Origin: Pseudogemmobacter lacusdianii
GTDB lineage: Bacteria; Pseudomonadota; Alphaproteobacteria; Rhodobacterales; Rhodobacteraceae
NCBI RefSeq assembly: GCF_030848395.1
Contig: NZ_JAVDBT010000004.1
Coordinates: 124,001 to 188,000, forward strand
Length of the DNA stretch: 64,000 bases
Reading direction: 5' to 3'
The first letter of the stretch is position 1. Every line of letters begins with the position of its first letter. Positions 34,321 to 42,709 of the stretch are shown piece after piece. Made by a program: the position numbers and the translations under genes. Below the pieces are notes generated by a model. The model searched no databases. It saw only the letters and a program-made list of their open reading frames with translations, and was not told the DNA's origin.

Positions 34321-34659
34321 GAGCTGCCCCACCGCGCAGGGCGCGGAGGGCCAGCGCGTGCCTCCGGCGGGGATGTTCTGTTTTAAAAGAGCGGCAGGCT
34401 CGGCGCTTTTTGGCCGCTTGTTGCGCGTTCGGGTGATCGTGCAGTTGCAGCATATTGTGCAGTTCGTGTCTCGGGTGTAGCGTTCAGCTTCAGCCGGCGA
34501 TGCCGGTGTGGCTTTGGAGCTATGCTCAGCCCGCCTGCCAGGCGGGATTTCTCGGCGGAATGCGGGCGCGGATCTATGCGCTTGCCCTTGGTTGGCCGCC
34601 TCGCGCAATCCTGACTCTTATCCCCTTTTCTCATATGGCGCTGAGCGCCCGGTGTCGTG
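34321..34659. other. Intergenic region before kup
   Basis: It holds a copy of the CCTCCGGCGGGGAT repeat (34360-34374, with AAAAGAG following at 34385) and a 17-bp near-perfect palindrome CCCGCCTG-C-CAGGCGGG at 34530-34546. GTGCAGTT occurs twice within 25 bases near 34440-34462. No protein-coding or RNA gene was recognised. The kup promoter is expected here but no clear -35/-10 pair was seen. Confidence 0.55.
34360..34374 (+). repeat. Copy of the CCTCCGGCGGGGAT dispersed repeat
   Basis: GTGCCTCCGGCGGGGAT matches the left arm of the element at 8393. In both places the repeat follows a GCGCC/GGCGC terminator by about 50-65 bases, so the two form a composite 3' element. Confidence 0.6.
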
Positions 34660-36639
34660 ATGACCGACGAATCCGCCCTATTCTTAGGGCCAAAGCCTGT
34701 GGCGCATCTCAGTGAAGATGCCCTTGATATTGCAGACTATTTGCGGGCTGAGGCGGATGCTGATGCCGATATCCACAACCATACCCTGCATCGGCAGGGC
34801 ATCGGCGCCTTGGCGCTTGGCGCTTTGGGGGTGGTTTACGGCGATATCGGCACCTCGCCCCTCTATGCCTTCCGCGAGGCTTTGCGGGCCACCGGCGTGG
34901 CCCAGCCTGCGGCGCCTGAGGTTTTGGGGCTCTTGTCCTTGCTGATCTGGACGCTGCTGCTGATCGTGACGGTGAAATATGTCTTCGTGCTGTTGCGCGC
35001 CGACAACCGGGGCGAGGGCGGGATCCTGTCGCTTTACACGCTTGTGCGCTTGGCGATTGGCCGCCGCTCGATCCCGATCTTGCTTTTGGCGATGGCGGGG
35101 GCAGCGCTTTTTGCTGGGGATGCGGCGATCACCCCGGCGATCTCGGTCTTGTCTGCGGTCGAGGGCATGGGGCTGATCTTGCCGCAGCTTGAGGCCTATG
35201 TCTTGCCGGTGACTTTGGGCATCTTGGTGGCGCTTTTTATGGTGCAGCGCCAAGGCACCGCGCGGGTGGCGCAATTCTTTGGCCCGGTGATGCTCTTGTG
35301 GTTTGCGGTGCTGGCGGGCATGGGGCTTTGGCACCTTGCCGAGGCGCCGATGGTGCTGTGGGCCGTCAATCCGGCCTGGGGAATTTCCTTCCTGATCGGC
35401 CATCCGGGCGTGGCCTTTGTGGTACTCGGCGCGATCTTTCTGGCCGTCACGGGCGGCGAGGCGCTTTACGCCGATCTGGGGCATTTTGGCCGTAAACCAA
35501 TCAGCTGGGCTTGGTTTGGTCTGGTGCTGCCGGCTTTGGTGCTGAATTACCTTGGGCAAGGTGCTTTGGTGCTGAGCCACCCCGAGACCGCCGAGAATCC
35601 GTTCTACAGCCTTGCCTCGGCGGCGTTTTTACCGGTGTTGGTGGGGCTGGCCACCGCCGCCACCGTGATCGCTGCGCAGGCCGTGATCACCGGGGCTTTT
35701 TCGATGGCGCGGGCGGCGGTGCAGTTGGGCTTTTTGCCGCGACTGCGCATCGTTCACACCGCCGAGGGGCAAAGCGGGCAAATCTACATTGGTGCGGTGA
35801 ACTGGCTTTTGTTGGCAGGCGTGATCTGGCTGGTGGTGGGCTTTGGCACATCCACTGCGCTGGCCTCGGCTTATGGGATCGCGGTCACCGGCACGATGGT
35901 GCTGACCACGGTTTTGGGGCTGTTCTATCTGACCCGCGTGCGCGGGATGCCGCTGGCTTTTGCCGTTCTGCTGACAAGTCCTATCCTTTTGATCGAGATG
36001 GTTTTCCTTGCCTCCAACCTGACCAAAATTCACGAGGGTGGCTATGTTCCGGTGCTGGTGGCGCTGGTCATTTGTGGGCTGATGTGGATCTGGTGGCGCG
36101 GCACGCAGGCGGTGAAGATGCGGGTGCATCGGTTGGCGGTGACGGTGCCATCCTTTGTGCAGATCATGCGACGCAGTTCGGTGCATCGGATTCCGGGCAC
36201 AGCCTTCTTCCTGACCGGCGATCCGGAGATCGTGCCCTCGGCGCTGTTGCATAACATGAAGCACAATCGTGTCTTGCATGAGCAGACCGTGTTCTTGACG
36301 GTTGAAACCCTGCGCGTGCCCTATGCCACCGCTGAAGAACGCGCCTTTGTCGAGGATTTGGGTGGGGCTTTCACACGGGTCATCTTGCGCTTTGGCTTTA
36401 TGGAGACGCCCAATATCAGCCGGGCGATGGCGCATGCGCGGCGGGCGGGGCTGAGGTTCGATGTGATGACCTCGACCTTCTTCTTGGGGCGGCGTCGCGC
36501 GGTGGCCACAGGGCAGGGGCTCGAGCTGAGTTTGGACCGGGCTTATGTGGCGATGAGCCGATTTGCCGCCGATCCCAGTGATTTTTATCACCTGCCGCGC
36601 GATCGGGTGGTGGAATTGGGGGAACGGGTTGCGATCTGA
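34660..36639 (+). CDS. kup: Kup-type potassium uptake transporter
   Basis: 659 residues. GALGVVYGDIGTSPLYAFREA is the diagnostic Kup/HAK/KT N-terminal motif. About twelve membrane helices run to about residue 470 (including AGAALFAGDAAITPAISVLSA), and a C-terminal cytoplasmic domain follows (VHRIPGTAFFLTGDPEIVPSALLHN). It imports K+ by proton symport. A GTG codon immediately precedes the ATG at 34660; either could start translation and the ribosome-binding site is weak. Confidence 0.92.
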   Translation: MTDESALFLGPKPVAHLSEDALDIADYLRAEADADADIHNHTLHRQGIGALALGALGVVYGDIGTSPLYAFREALRATGVAQPAAPEVLGLLSLLIWTLLLIVTVKYVFVLLRADNRGEGGILSLYTLVRLAIGRRSIPILLLAMAGAALFAGDAAITPAISVLSAVEGMGLILPQLEAYVLPVTLGILVALFMVQRQGTARVAQFFGPVMLLWFAVLAGMGLWHLAEAPMVLWAVNPAWGISFLIGHPGVAFVVLGAIFLAVTGGEALYADLGHFGRKPISWAWFGLVLPALVLNYLGQGALVLSHPETAENPFYSLASAAFLPVLVGLATAATVIAAQAVITGAFSMARAAVQLGFLPRLRIVHTAEGQSGQIYIGAVNWLLLAGVIWLVVGFGTSTALASAYGIAVTGTMVLTTVLGLFYLTRVRGMPLAFAVLLTSPILLIEMVFLASNLTKIHEGGYVPVLVALVICGLMWIWWRGTQAVKMRVHRLAVTVPSFVQIMRRSSVHRIPGTAFFLTGDPEIVPSALLHNMKHNRVLHEQTVFLTVETLRVPYATAEERAFVEDLGGAFTRVILRFGFMETPNISRAMAHARRAGLRFDVMTSTFFLGRRRAVATGQGLELSLDRAYVAMSRFAADPSDFYHLPRDRVVELGERVAI

Positions 36640-36695
36640 TGCGTTGGCGCGGGCAGAGATAGGAAACGGCTTTGCAAATGCCATCCTCTCTCTGC

Positions 36696-36720
36696 TGACA
36701 TTCCCGTGACTGGAATGTCA
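36696..36720. promoter_or_regulatory. Perfect 9-bp inverted repeat upstream of rpoH
   Basis: TGACATTCC and GGAATGTCA are separated by CGTGACT. It lies 57 bases after the kup stop and 150 bases before rpoH. There is no U-run after it, so an operator is as likely as a terminator. Confidence 0.5.
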
Positions 36721-36794
36721 CAAATCTGGCAGAGCGACGGAACCCGACACATATTTCGTTAACCTAAGGATGATAGTCGGCGCGGCGCGGGTTC

Positions 36795-36823
36795 TTGAAA
36801 CCCAAGAGCGCGCTCCTTAGATA
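36795..36823 (+). promoter_or_regulatory. Possible promoter of rpoH
   Basis: TTGAAA (36795-36800) and TAGATA (36818-36823) are 17 bases apart. Extended to CTTGAAA and CCTTAGATA it also resembles an alphaproteobacterial heat-shock promoter, which would allow autoregulation. It stands 49 bases before the start codon. Confidence 0.4.
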
Positions 36824-36871
36824 ACGCGATCCCCGGGGGCTGATGGCACCGGGTAACAATAGGGGGCAGAC

Positions 36872-37765
36872 ATGAGCACCTACGCAAATCTTCCGGCACC
36901 CAGCCCCGAGCAGGGTCTGAACCGGTATCTGCAAGAAATTCGCAAATTCCCGCTCTTGGAGCCGGAAGAAGAATATATGTTGGCCAAGGCTTGGGTCGAC
37001 CGGCAAGACAGTGAAGCGGCGCACCGGATGGTTACCTCGCATCTGCGTTTGGCGGCCAAGATCGCTATGGGCTACCGCGGCTACGGCCTGCCGCAGGCCG
37101 AGGTGATCTCGGAAGCGAACGTTGGCCTGATGCAGGCGGTGAAGCGGTTTGACCCCGAAAAGGGCTTCCGTTTGGCCACTTATGCGATGTGGTGGATCCG
37201 CGCCTCGATCCAGGAATACATCCTGCGGTCGTGGAGCTTGGTGAAGCTGGGCACCACCTCTGCGCAGAAAAAGCTGTTCTTCAATCTGCGCAAAGCCAAG
37301 GCCAAGGTCGGTGCTTTGGAAGAGGGCGATTTGCGGCCTGAGAACCTTGCCAAGATCGCGCAGGATCTGTCGGTCTCGGAAGCCGAAGTGATCTCGATGA
37401 ACCGGCGTTTGTCGGGCGGCGACGCTTCGTTGAATGCGATGGTCGGCTCGGAAGAGGGCGGGGCGCAGTGGCAAGATTGGCTGGAAGACGAAGACAGCGA
37501 TCAGGCCGGCGCTTATGCCGAGCAAGACGAACTTGACACCCGTCGCGCACTTTTGGCCGAGGCGATGTCGGTGCTGAACGACCGCGAAAAGGACGTCTTG
37601 GTGCAGCGCCGTCTGGCGGATGAGCCGAAAACGCTTGAGGAGCTGTCGGAGAACTACGGCGTCAGCCGTGAACGGATCCGTCAGATCGAAGTGCGGGCCT
37701 TTGAAAAGCTGCAAGCCCGGATGCGGGATCTTGCGCGCGGCAAGGGCTTGGCTGTTCCGGCCTGA
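36872..37765 (+). CDS. rpoH: RNA polymerase heat-shock sigma factor (RpoH, sigma32)
   Basis: 297 residues. Region 1.2 begins GLNRYLQEIRKFPLLEPEEE, region 2 has SHLRLAAKIAMGYRGYGLP and the -10-binding FRLATYAMWWIRASIQEYIL, and the RpoH box is present as TSAQKKLFFNLRK. Region 4.2 ends YGVSRERIRQIEVRAFEKLQ. The box marks it as RpoH and not another group 2 sigma. It directs the heat-shock and possibly the singlet-oxygen response; Rhodobacteraceae often carry two rpoH paralogues and I cannot tell which this is. Confidence 0.94.
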   Translation: MSTYANLPAPSPEQGLNRYLQEIRKFPLLEPEEEYMLAKAWVDRQDSEAAHRMVTSHLRLAAKIAMGYRGYGLPQAEVISEANVGLMQAVKRFDPEKGFRLATYAMWWIRASIQEYILRSWSLVKLGTTSAQKKLFFNLRKAKAKVGALEEGDLRPENLAKIAQDLSVSEAEVISMNRRLSGGDASLNAMVGSEEGGAQWQDWLEDEDSDQAGAYAEQDELDTRRALLAEAMSVLNDREKDVLVQRRLADEPKTLEELSENYGVSRERIRQIEVRAFEKLQARMRDLARGKGLAVPA

Positions 37766-37807
37766 TCCGCGTGATGGGCCAAAGCGCTTGGCGCAAAGGG
37801 CTGCGTT

Positions 37808-37835
37808 GGCCGGGCTTGGAAAGGCCCGGCCTTTT
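37808..37835 (+). terminator. Rho-independent terminator after rpoH
   Basis: GGCCGGGC and GCCCGGCC form an 8-bp stem with an 8-base loop followed by TTTT. Confidence 0.8.
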
Positions 37836-37934
37836 GCCATTCCAACGGGGCAAAGCGGCTTTGCCTGAAGCGTTGCCGCGCCGCTCCCACCGTTTTTATT
37901 TGCTCCTAAGAGCCGGTAAGGGTAGAGCCAGCGC

Positions 37935-38627
37935 ATGAAAATGACCGATACATTCTTGAAGCCGATGCACCCCGAGGGGTGGAAATTCGTTCCCGTATTC
38001 GCGCTGGTGACGCTGGCGCTGTTCTGGCTCTGGCAGCCTTTGGGCTGGATCGGGCTGGGGTTGACGGTTTGGTGCTATTATTTCTTCCGCGACCCCAAGC
38101 GCGCGGTGCCGCAAAACCGTGGTCTGCTTGTCAGCCCCGCCGATGGCGTGGTCAGCCTGATGGGCCCGGCCGTGCCGCCGCCTGAACTGGGGCTTGGCCC
38201 TGCACCGATGATGCGTGTTTCGGTCTTCATGTCGGTCTTCAACTGCCATGTGAACCGCGCGCCGATCGCCGGTGAGGTGACGGCCGTCTCCTATCGCTCG
38301 GGCAAGTTCTTGAACGCTTCGCTCGATAAAGCCTCGGTCGATAATGAGCGCAACGCTGTGGCAATCCGGATGGATGATGGCCGCCAGATCGCGGTGGTGC
38401 AGATCGCTGGATTGGTGGCACGGCGCATCCTGTGCTGGACCGCGCCGGGGCAGAGCCTGCGCACCGGCGAGCGTTTCGGCCTGATCCGTTTTGGCAGCCG
38501 CTTGGATGTCTATCTGCCCGAAGGTGTTGAGCCGCAGGTGGCCCTTGGCCAAACGATGGTCGCGGGTGAGACGGTGATCGCCTATGTCGGTCAGGATATG
38601 CCGGCCCTTGCGGCAAGGATTGAGTGA
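37935..38627 (+). CDS. psd: Phosphatidylserine decarboxylase (short form)
   Basis: 230 residues. An N-terminal membrane-associating stretch ([18 protein letters not shown]) is followed by [24 protein letters not shown] and [20 protein letters not shown]. The self-cleavage site is [10 protein letters not shown], where Gly-Ser gives the pyruvoyl cofactor. It converts phosphatidylserine to phosphatidylethanolamine. Its stop overlaps pssA, which makes the substrate, so the two consecutive pathway steps are coupled. Confidence 0.93.
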   Translation: MKMTDTFLKPMHPEGWKFVPVFALVTLALFWLWQPLGWIGLGLTVWCYYFFRDPKRAVPQNRGLLVSPADGVVSLMGPAVPPPELGLGPAPMMRVSVFMSVFNCHVNRAPIAGEVTAVSYRSGKFLNASLDKASVDNERNAVAIRMDDGRQIAVVQIAGLVARRILCWTAPGQSLRTGERFGLIRFGSRLDVYLPEGVEPQVALGQTMVAGETVIAYVGQDMPALAARIE

Positions 38628-39406
38628 TGGCACCGCAGCCCGAGGATCCCCAAGCTGACGCTTGGCTGCCACAAAAGAAAGGGGCCAAGGAGCCTCAGCT
38701 GCATTTGCTGAAACTGCTGCCGAACCTTGTGTCGATTCTGGCGCTTTGTGCCGGTCTGACTGCGATCCGTTTTGCCATTTCTGGCAGGATCTCTGAGGCG
38801 GTGTTCCTGATCGCCCTAGCGGCGGCTTTGGATGGGCTGGACGGTCGGCTGGCCCGGATGCTGAAAAGCGAAAGCGACATTGGTGCCGAACTCGACAGTC
38901 TGTGTGACTTTGTCAATTTCGGCGTCGTTCCGGGCATTGTGCTTTACCTTTGGGGGTTGAGCAGTGAAATCCAGATCGGCTGGATCGCCGTTCTGGTCTA
39001 TGCCGTTTGCTGCATGCTGCGCTTGGCGCGGTTCAACGTGGGCAACCGCCTTGCGGCCCCGGCCGAGACCTCAGCTTTCATCGGCGTGCCCTCACCGGCG
39101 GGGGCGATGCTGGCCTTGCTGCCGATTTATCTGAGCCATGTGACCGATTACCGCCTGCCGGCTTTGTTCGTTGCGGCATGGATGGTGGCGATTGGCGCGC
39201 TGATGATCAGCCGCTTGCCCACGCCAAGCATGAAACGCGCCACAGTGGCGGCCTCTTGGGCGCGCTATGTGCTGGTCTTCGGTGTGGTGGTGATCGCATC
39301 GCTCTTCACCTATCCTTGGGTCACCTTGCTGGTGCTGTCGCTGTGCTATCTGGGCGCGATCCTTTCGCTGGCTTTGGCCGGGCTGCGCAGGAAGCGGCGG
39401 AACTGA
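38627..39406 (+). CDS. pssA: CDP-diacylglycerol-serine O-phosphatidyltransferase
   Basis: 259 residues. The CDP-alcohol phosphotransferase signature D-G-x2-A-R-x8-G-x3-D-x3-D is met by DGRLARMLKSESDIGAELD plus SLCD at about 68-90. About eight hydrophobic helices follow. It joins serine to CDP-diacylglycerol to make phosphatidylserine. The ATG at 38627 overlaps the psd stop; a GTG three bases earlier is also possible. Confidence 0.92.
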   Translation: MAPQPEDPQADAWLPQKKGAKEPQLHLLKLLPNLVSILALCAGLTAIRFAISGRISEAVFLIALAAALDGLDGRLARMLKSESDIGAELDSLCDFVNFGVVPGIVLYLWGLSSEIQIGWIAVLVYAVCCMLRLARFNVGNRLAAPAETSAFIGVPSPAGAMLALLPIYLSHVTDYRLPALFVAAWMVAIGALMISRLPTPSMKRATVAASWARYVLVFGVVVIASLFTYPWVTLLVLSLCYLGAILSLALAGLRRKRRN

Positions 39407-39468
39407 ATGGCTTGCGGCGGGCTGCCCCGCCGCCTAGCCTCTCCCTTTGAGCGATGGGGGGGGGTAGA

Positions 39469-40455
39469 ATGAAGACAATCCGTTGGGGAATTCTGGGCGC
39501 CGCAAGGTTTGCGCAGAACCATATGGCTCCGGCGATCCATGCCGCACATGGCGCCGAACTGGTGGCGCTGGCCACCTCGGATCCCGGCAAGGCTGCCGGA
39601 TTTCAGGCCTTCTGCCCATCTTTGCGCCTGCATGAAAGCTACGAGGCATTGCTGGCCGACCCCGAGATCGACGCGGTCTATGTGCCCTTGCCCAACCATC
39701 TGCATGTCGCATGGACGCTAAAGGCGTTGCGGGCGGGCAAACATGTGCTGACCGAAAAGCCGATTGCGCTGCACGCGGGTGAGATTGACGAACTCATTGC
39801 CGAGCGCGACCGCAGCGGATTGCTGGCGGCCGAGGCCTTTATGGTCGTGCATCACCCGCAATGGCAGCGGGCCAAGGAATGGCTTGCGGCGGGCGAGATT
39901 GGCACCCTGCGCCATGTCGATGCGGTCTTCAGCTTCAACCTGACCGACGCCGGCAATATCCGGAACCGCCCCGAGACTGGTGGCGGCTCGCTGCGCGACA
40001 TTGGCGTTTATACCTTTGGCGCGGCACGCTTTGTGACGGGTGCCGAGCCGGTGGCACTAGAGGCGCGGGTGCAGCGCGAGAATGGCATCGACGCTTTGGC
40101 GCATGTCTTTGGCCGGATGGAGGGGGGCGGCCACGCCTTCACCTACCATTCGACCACCGGCATGCGGCTTTACAACCGCCAATGCGTGACCTTCCAAGGC
40201 GATAAGGGCATGATCCGGCTGGAGGGCGGCTGTTTCAACGCCAATGTCAACGATATGGCCGAAGTTGAACTGCATCAGCAGGGCAATCGGGTGATCTCCG
40301 AGCGCTTCCCGGCAGCGCCTCAGTATAAGTTGCAAGTTGAGGCCTTTGGCCGCGCGATCCGCGAAGGGGGGGCCTATCCCTGGCCGCTGGAAGCCGCGCA
40401 AGGCACGCAAAGGATGATGGACCGCGCCTATGCGGCGGCGGTGGAGTTCCCCTGA
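39469..40455 (+). CDS. Gfo/Idh/MocA-family oxidoreductase
   Basis: 328 residues. N-terminal Rossmann motif IRWGILGAARFAQNHMAPAI, the family Glu-Lys-Pro in HVLTEKPIALHAGEIDEL, and a C-terminal substrate domain with GGSLRDIGVYTFGAARFVTG, where the Asp is often catalytic. The dinucleotide loop reads GAARFA instead of GxGxxG, common in the dimeric dihydrodiol/glucose-fructose branch. It probably oxidises a sugar or cyclic alcohol. It is distinct from the one at 19187. A terminator follows. Confidence 0.83.
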   Translation: MKTIRWGILGAARFAQNHMAPAIHAAHGAELVALATSDPGKAAGFQAFCPSLRLHESYEALLADPEIDAVYVPLPNHLHVAWTLKALRAGKHVLTEKPIALHAGEIDELIAERDRSGLLAAEAFMVVHHPQWQRAKEWLAAGEIGTLRHVDAVFSFNLTDAGNIRNRPETGGGSLRDIGVYTFGAARFVTGAEPVALEARVQRENGIDALAHVFGRMEGGGHAFTYHSTTGMRLYNRQCVTFQGDKGMIRLEGGCFNANVNDMAEVELHQQGNRVISERFPAAPQYKLQVEAFGRAIREGGAYPWPLEAAQGTQRMMDRAYAAAVEFP

Positions 40456-40477
40456 ACTGACGACATCATCCAACGGA

Positions 40478-40515
40478 AAAGCCCTGCTCAGATGAGCAGG
40501 GCTTTGTTGTTTTTG
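40478..40515 (+). terminator. Strong bidirectional terminator between oxidoreductase and pepF
   Basis: AAAGCCCTGCTC and GAGCAGGGCTTT make a 12-bp stem with a 4-base loop, followed by GTTGTTTTT. The leading A tract also gives a U-run for the convergent pepF transcript. Confidence 0.9.
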
Positions 40516-40531
40516 CTGAGAGAGGAAAGGC

Positions 40532-42364
40532 TTAGTCCTCCATCGCCTCCAGCTCATCGATGAAGCCCGAGATCATGTTCAGACCCTTGTCCCAGAAGGC
40601 CGGATCCGACAAATCAAGGCCGAAGGGGGCCAGCAGCTCTTTGTGGTGTTTGGAGCCGCCAGCTTTCAGCAGATCGAAATACTTCGCCTCAAAGTCGGGC
40701 AAACCACCCTCATAGGCGGCATAAAGCGCGTTCACCAAACCATCGCCGAAAGCATAGGCATAGACGTAGAAGGGCGAGTGCACGAAATGCGGGATATAGG
40801 CCCAGAAGGTCTCATATCCGTCCATGAAGTCAAAGGCATCGCCAAGGCTTTGCGCCTGCACCGACATCCACAAAGCGTTGATGTCATCGGGCGTCAGCTC
40901 GCCTTCCGCGCGGGCGGCGTGCAGCTTGCATTCGAAGTCGTAGAAGGCGATCTGGCGGACCACCGTGTTGATCATATCCTCAACCTTGCCCGCCAGCAGC
41001 GTCTTACGCTCGGCCGGGGTTTTGACCTGCGACAGCAGTTGGCGGAAGGTCAGCATCTCACCGAAAACCGAAGCGGTCTCGGCCAAGGTCAAAGGCGTGG
41101 CCGAGAGCAATTCGCCCTGACCGGCCGCCAGAACTTGGTGCACACCGTGGCCCAGCTCATGCGCCAAGGTCATGACATCGCGGGGTTTTCCAAGGTAGTT
41201 CAGCATCACATAGGGATGCACCGTGGTCACCGTCGGATGGGCAAAGGCGCCCGGAGCCTTGCCGGCTTTGACGCCCGCATCGATCCAGCCCTTGTCGAAG
41301 AAGGGCTTGGCCAAAGCTGCCATCTCAGGCGAGAAGGCGCCGTAAGCTTCCATCACCGTCTTCTCGGCGGTGGCCCAATCGACGGTCTTCGGCTGCTCGA
41401 TCGGCAAGGGCGCGTTGCGGTCCCAGACTTGCAGCGTCTCAAGCCCCAGCCATTTCGCCTTCAGCCGGTAATAGCGGTGCGACAGCTTGGGGTAGGCCGC
41501 GACCACGGCATTGCGCAGGGCTTCCACCACCTCAGGCTCGACATGGTTCGACAGATGCCGGCCATGCTGCGGCGAGGGCATCTTGCGCCAGCGGTCATGG
41601 ATCTCTTTTTCCTTGGCCAGCGTGTTGTGGACGCGGGAGAAGAGCTTGATCTGCTTGCCAAACCCTTCCGCCAAGGCGCGCGCGGCGGCCTCACGGCGGG
41701 GGCGGGCGGTATCGGTCAAAAGGTTCAGCGTCGCCTCAAGGTTCAGCGACTCATCCTCACCTGCTACGGCGAACATCATCCCGGCGAGCGTCTCATCAAA
41801 GAGCTTGTTCCAAGCCGAGGCACCGACAACGGATTCGTCATGCAAGAAGCGCTCCAACTCATCCGAGAGCTGGTGTGGGCGCATGGCGCGCAGACGCTCA
41901 AACACCGGTTTGTAGCGCGCAAGGTCGGCATTCTCGGCCAGAAGACGATCCAGATGGGCATCTTCCAAGCGGTTGAATTCAAGGCTCCAAAACACCAAAG
42001 GCGTGGTCGCATCGGTGACGCGGCCCTCGGCATCGGCCATGAATTTGGCGCGCTCGGAATCCATGGTGTTTTGGTAGTAGCGCAGGCCCGCATAGGACAT
42101 CAGACGCCCGGCGGTGATGTCGATCTGCTCATAGGCCTGCACGGCGGCTAGAAGGCCCACTGCATCCAAACCGGCCAGCTTGCCCTCATAGGAGGCGGAA
42201 AAATCGGCGCAAGCTTGGTCAAGCCAATCCATATCGCGGGCAAATTCCGGCGCATCTGGCGAGGCGTAGAGATCGGTCAGATCCCATTCCGGCAGACGAC
42301 CGAACTCATCGCCCTTGGCAAAGGCTGAGGCGCCGAAAGTCCGGCGGGGCAGGGGCAGGGTCAT
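40532..42364 (-). CDS. pepF: M3-family oligoendopeptidase F
   Basis: 610 residues. The zinc site HExxH is in MTLAHELGHGVHQVLA, with the downstream Glu in LTLAETASVFGEMLTF. The N-terminal WDLTDLYASPDAPEF is typical of PepF/M3 enzymes. It degrades oligopeptides in the cytoplasm. It has AAAGGATG before the ATG and is divergent from the ATP-grasp/Anbu operon, whose 345-base spacer carries both promoters. A functional link to that operon is possible but not shown. Confidence 0.92.
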   Translation of the reverse strand: MTLPLPRRTFGASAFAKGDEFGRLPEWDLTDLYASPDAPEFARDMDWLDQACADFSASYEGKLAGLDAVGLLAAVQAYEQIDITAGRLMSYAGLRYYQNTMDSERAKFMADAEGRVTDATTPLVFWSLEFNRLEDAHLDRLLAENADLARYKPVFERLRAMRPHQLSDELERFLHDESVVGASAWNKLFDETLAGMMFAVAGEDESLNLEATLNLLTDTARPRREAAARALAEGFGKQIKLFSRVHNTLAKEKEIHDRWRKMPSPQHGRHLSNHVEPEVVEALRNAVVAAYPKLSHRYYRLKAKWLGLETLQVWDRNAPLPIEQPKTVDWATAEKTVMEAYGAFSPEMAALAKPFFDKGWIDAGVKAGKAPGAFAHPTVTTVHPYVMLNYLGKPRDVMTLAHELGHGVHQVLAAGQGELLSATPLTLAETASVFGEMLTFRQLLSQVKTPAERKTLLAGKVEDMINTVVRQIAFYDFECKLHAARAEGELTPDDINALWMSVQAQSLGDAFDFMDGYETFWAYIPHFVHSPFYVYAYAFGDGLVNALYAAYEGGLPDFEAKYFDLLKAGGSKHHKELLAPFGLDLSDPAFWDKGLNMISGFIDELEAMED

Positions 42365-42709
42365 GATGCATCCTTTGCTATGGGGCCGTGAGATCGGCCT
42401 TGCCCGGTGTCATCTGGGCTTATGGCCCATCTAGGCGCGGCCGGGGGGGCGCTTCAACCCCAGCTGCCGCGTCAAAAGCGTCAAATCCATCCCAGATGGA
42501 GCCAGATGGCCGCGGCGGCGTTACGGATAGGCATTTGGCGTGCCTGCGCCCATCCGCGCGGGTTTTGCTTGCCGGATCGGTGGATTTGCCGAAAAACTGT
42601 GCAAGTGGTTGCATGTTAGACGGGGATTTCGACGGTTTTCTGCGCGCGGGGGCTTTACCGGGGCTGGGCAGAGACGTTGGATGGAGCTTAGCGTAAAGGG
42701 AGTGGCAGA
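42365..42709. other. Divergent spacer between pepF and the ATP-grasp/Anbu operon
   Basis: 345 bases with no gene recognised. GATGG motifs recur near 42490-42515 and a poly-G tract lies at about 42443. Promoters for both directions must lie here, but no strong -35/-10 pair was seen; TGCATGTTAGAC near 42611 is the best -10-like element toward the operon. Confidence 0.4.

Noticed and set aside
34455-34715. 86-codon frame upstream of kup as a small gene
   Set aside because: No ribosome-binding site, spans a palindrome, and overlaps the kup start in another frame.
36730-36760. GGAAC...CGTT upstream of rpoH as an EcfG-type general stress promoter
   Set aside because: The two boxes are 13 bases apart; EcfG promoters need about 16-17.
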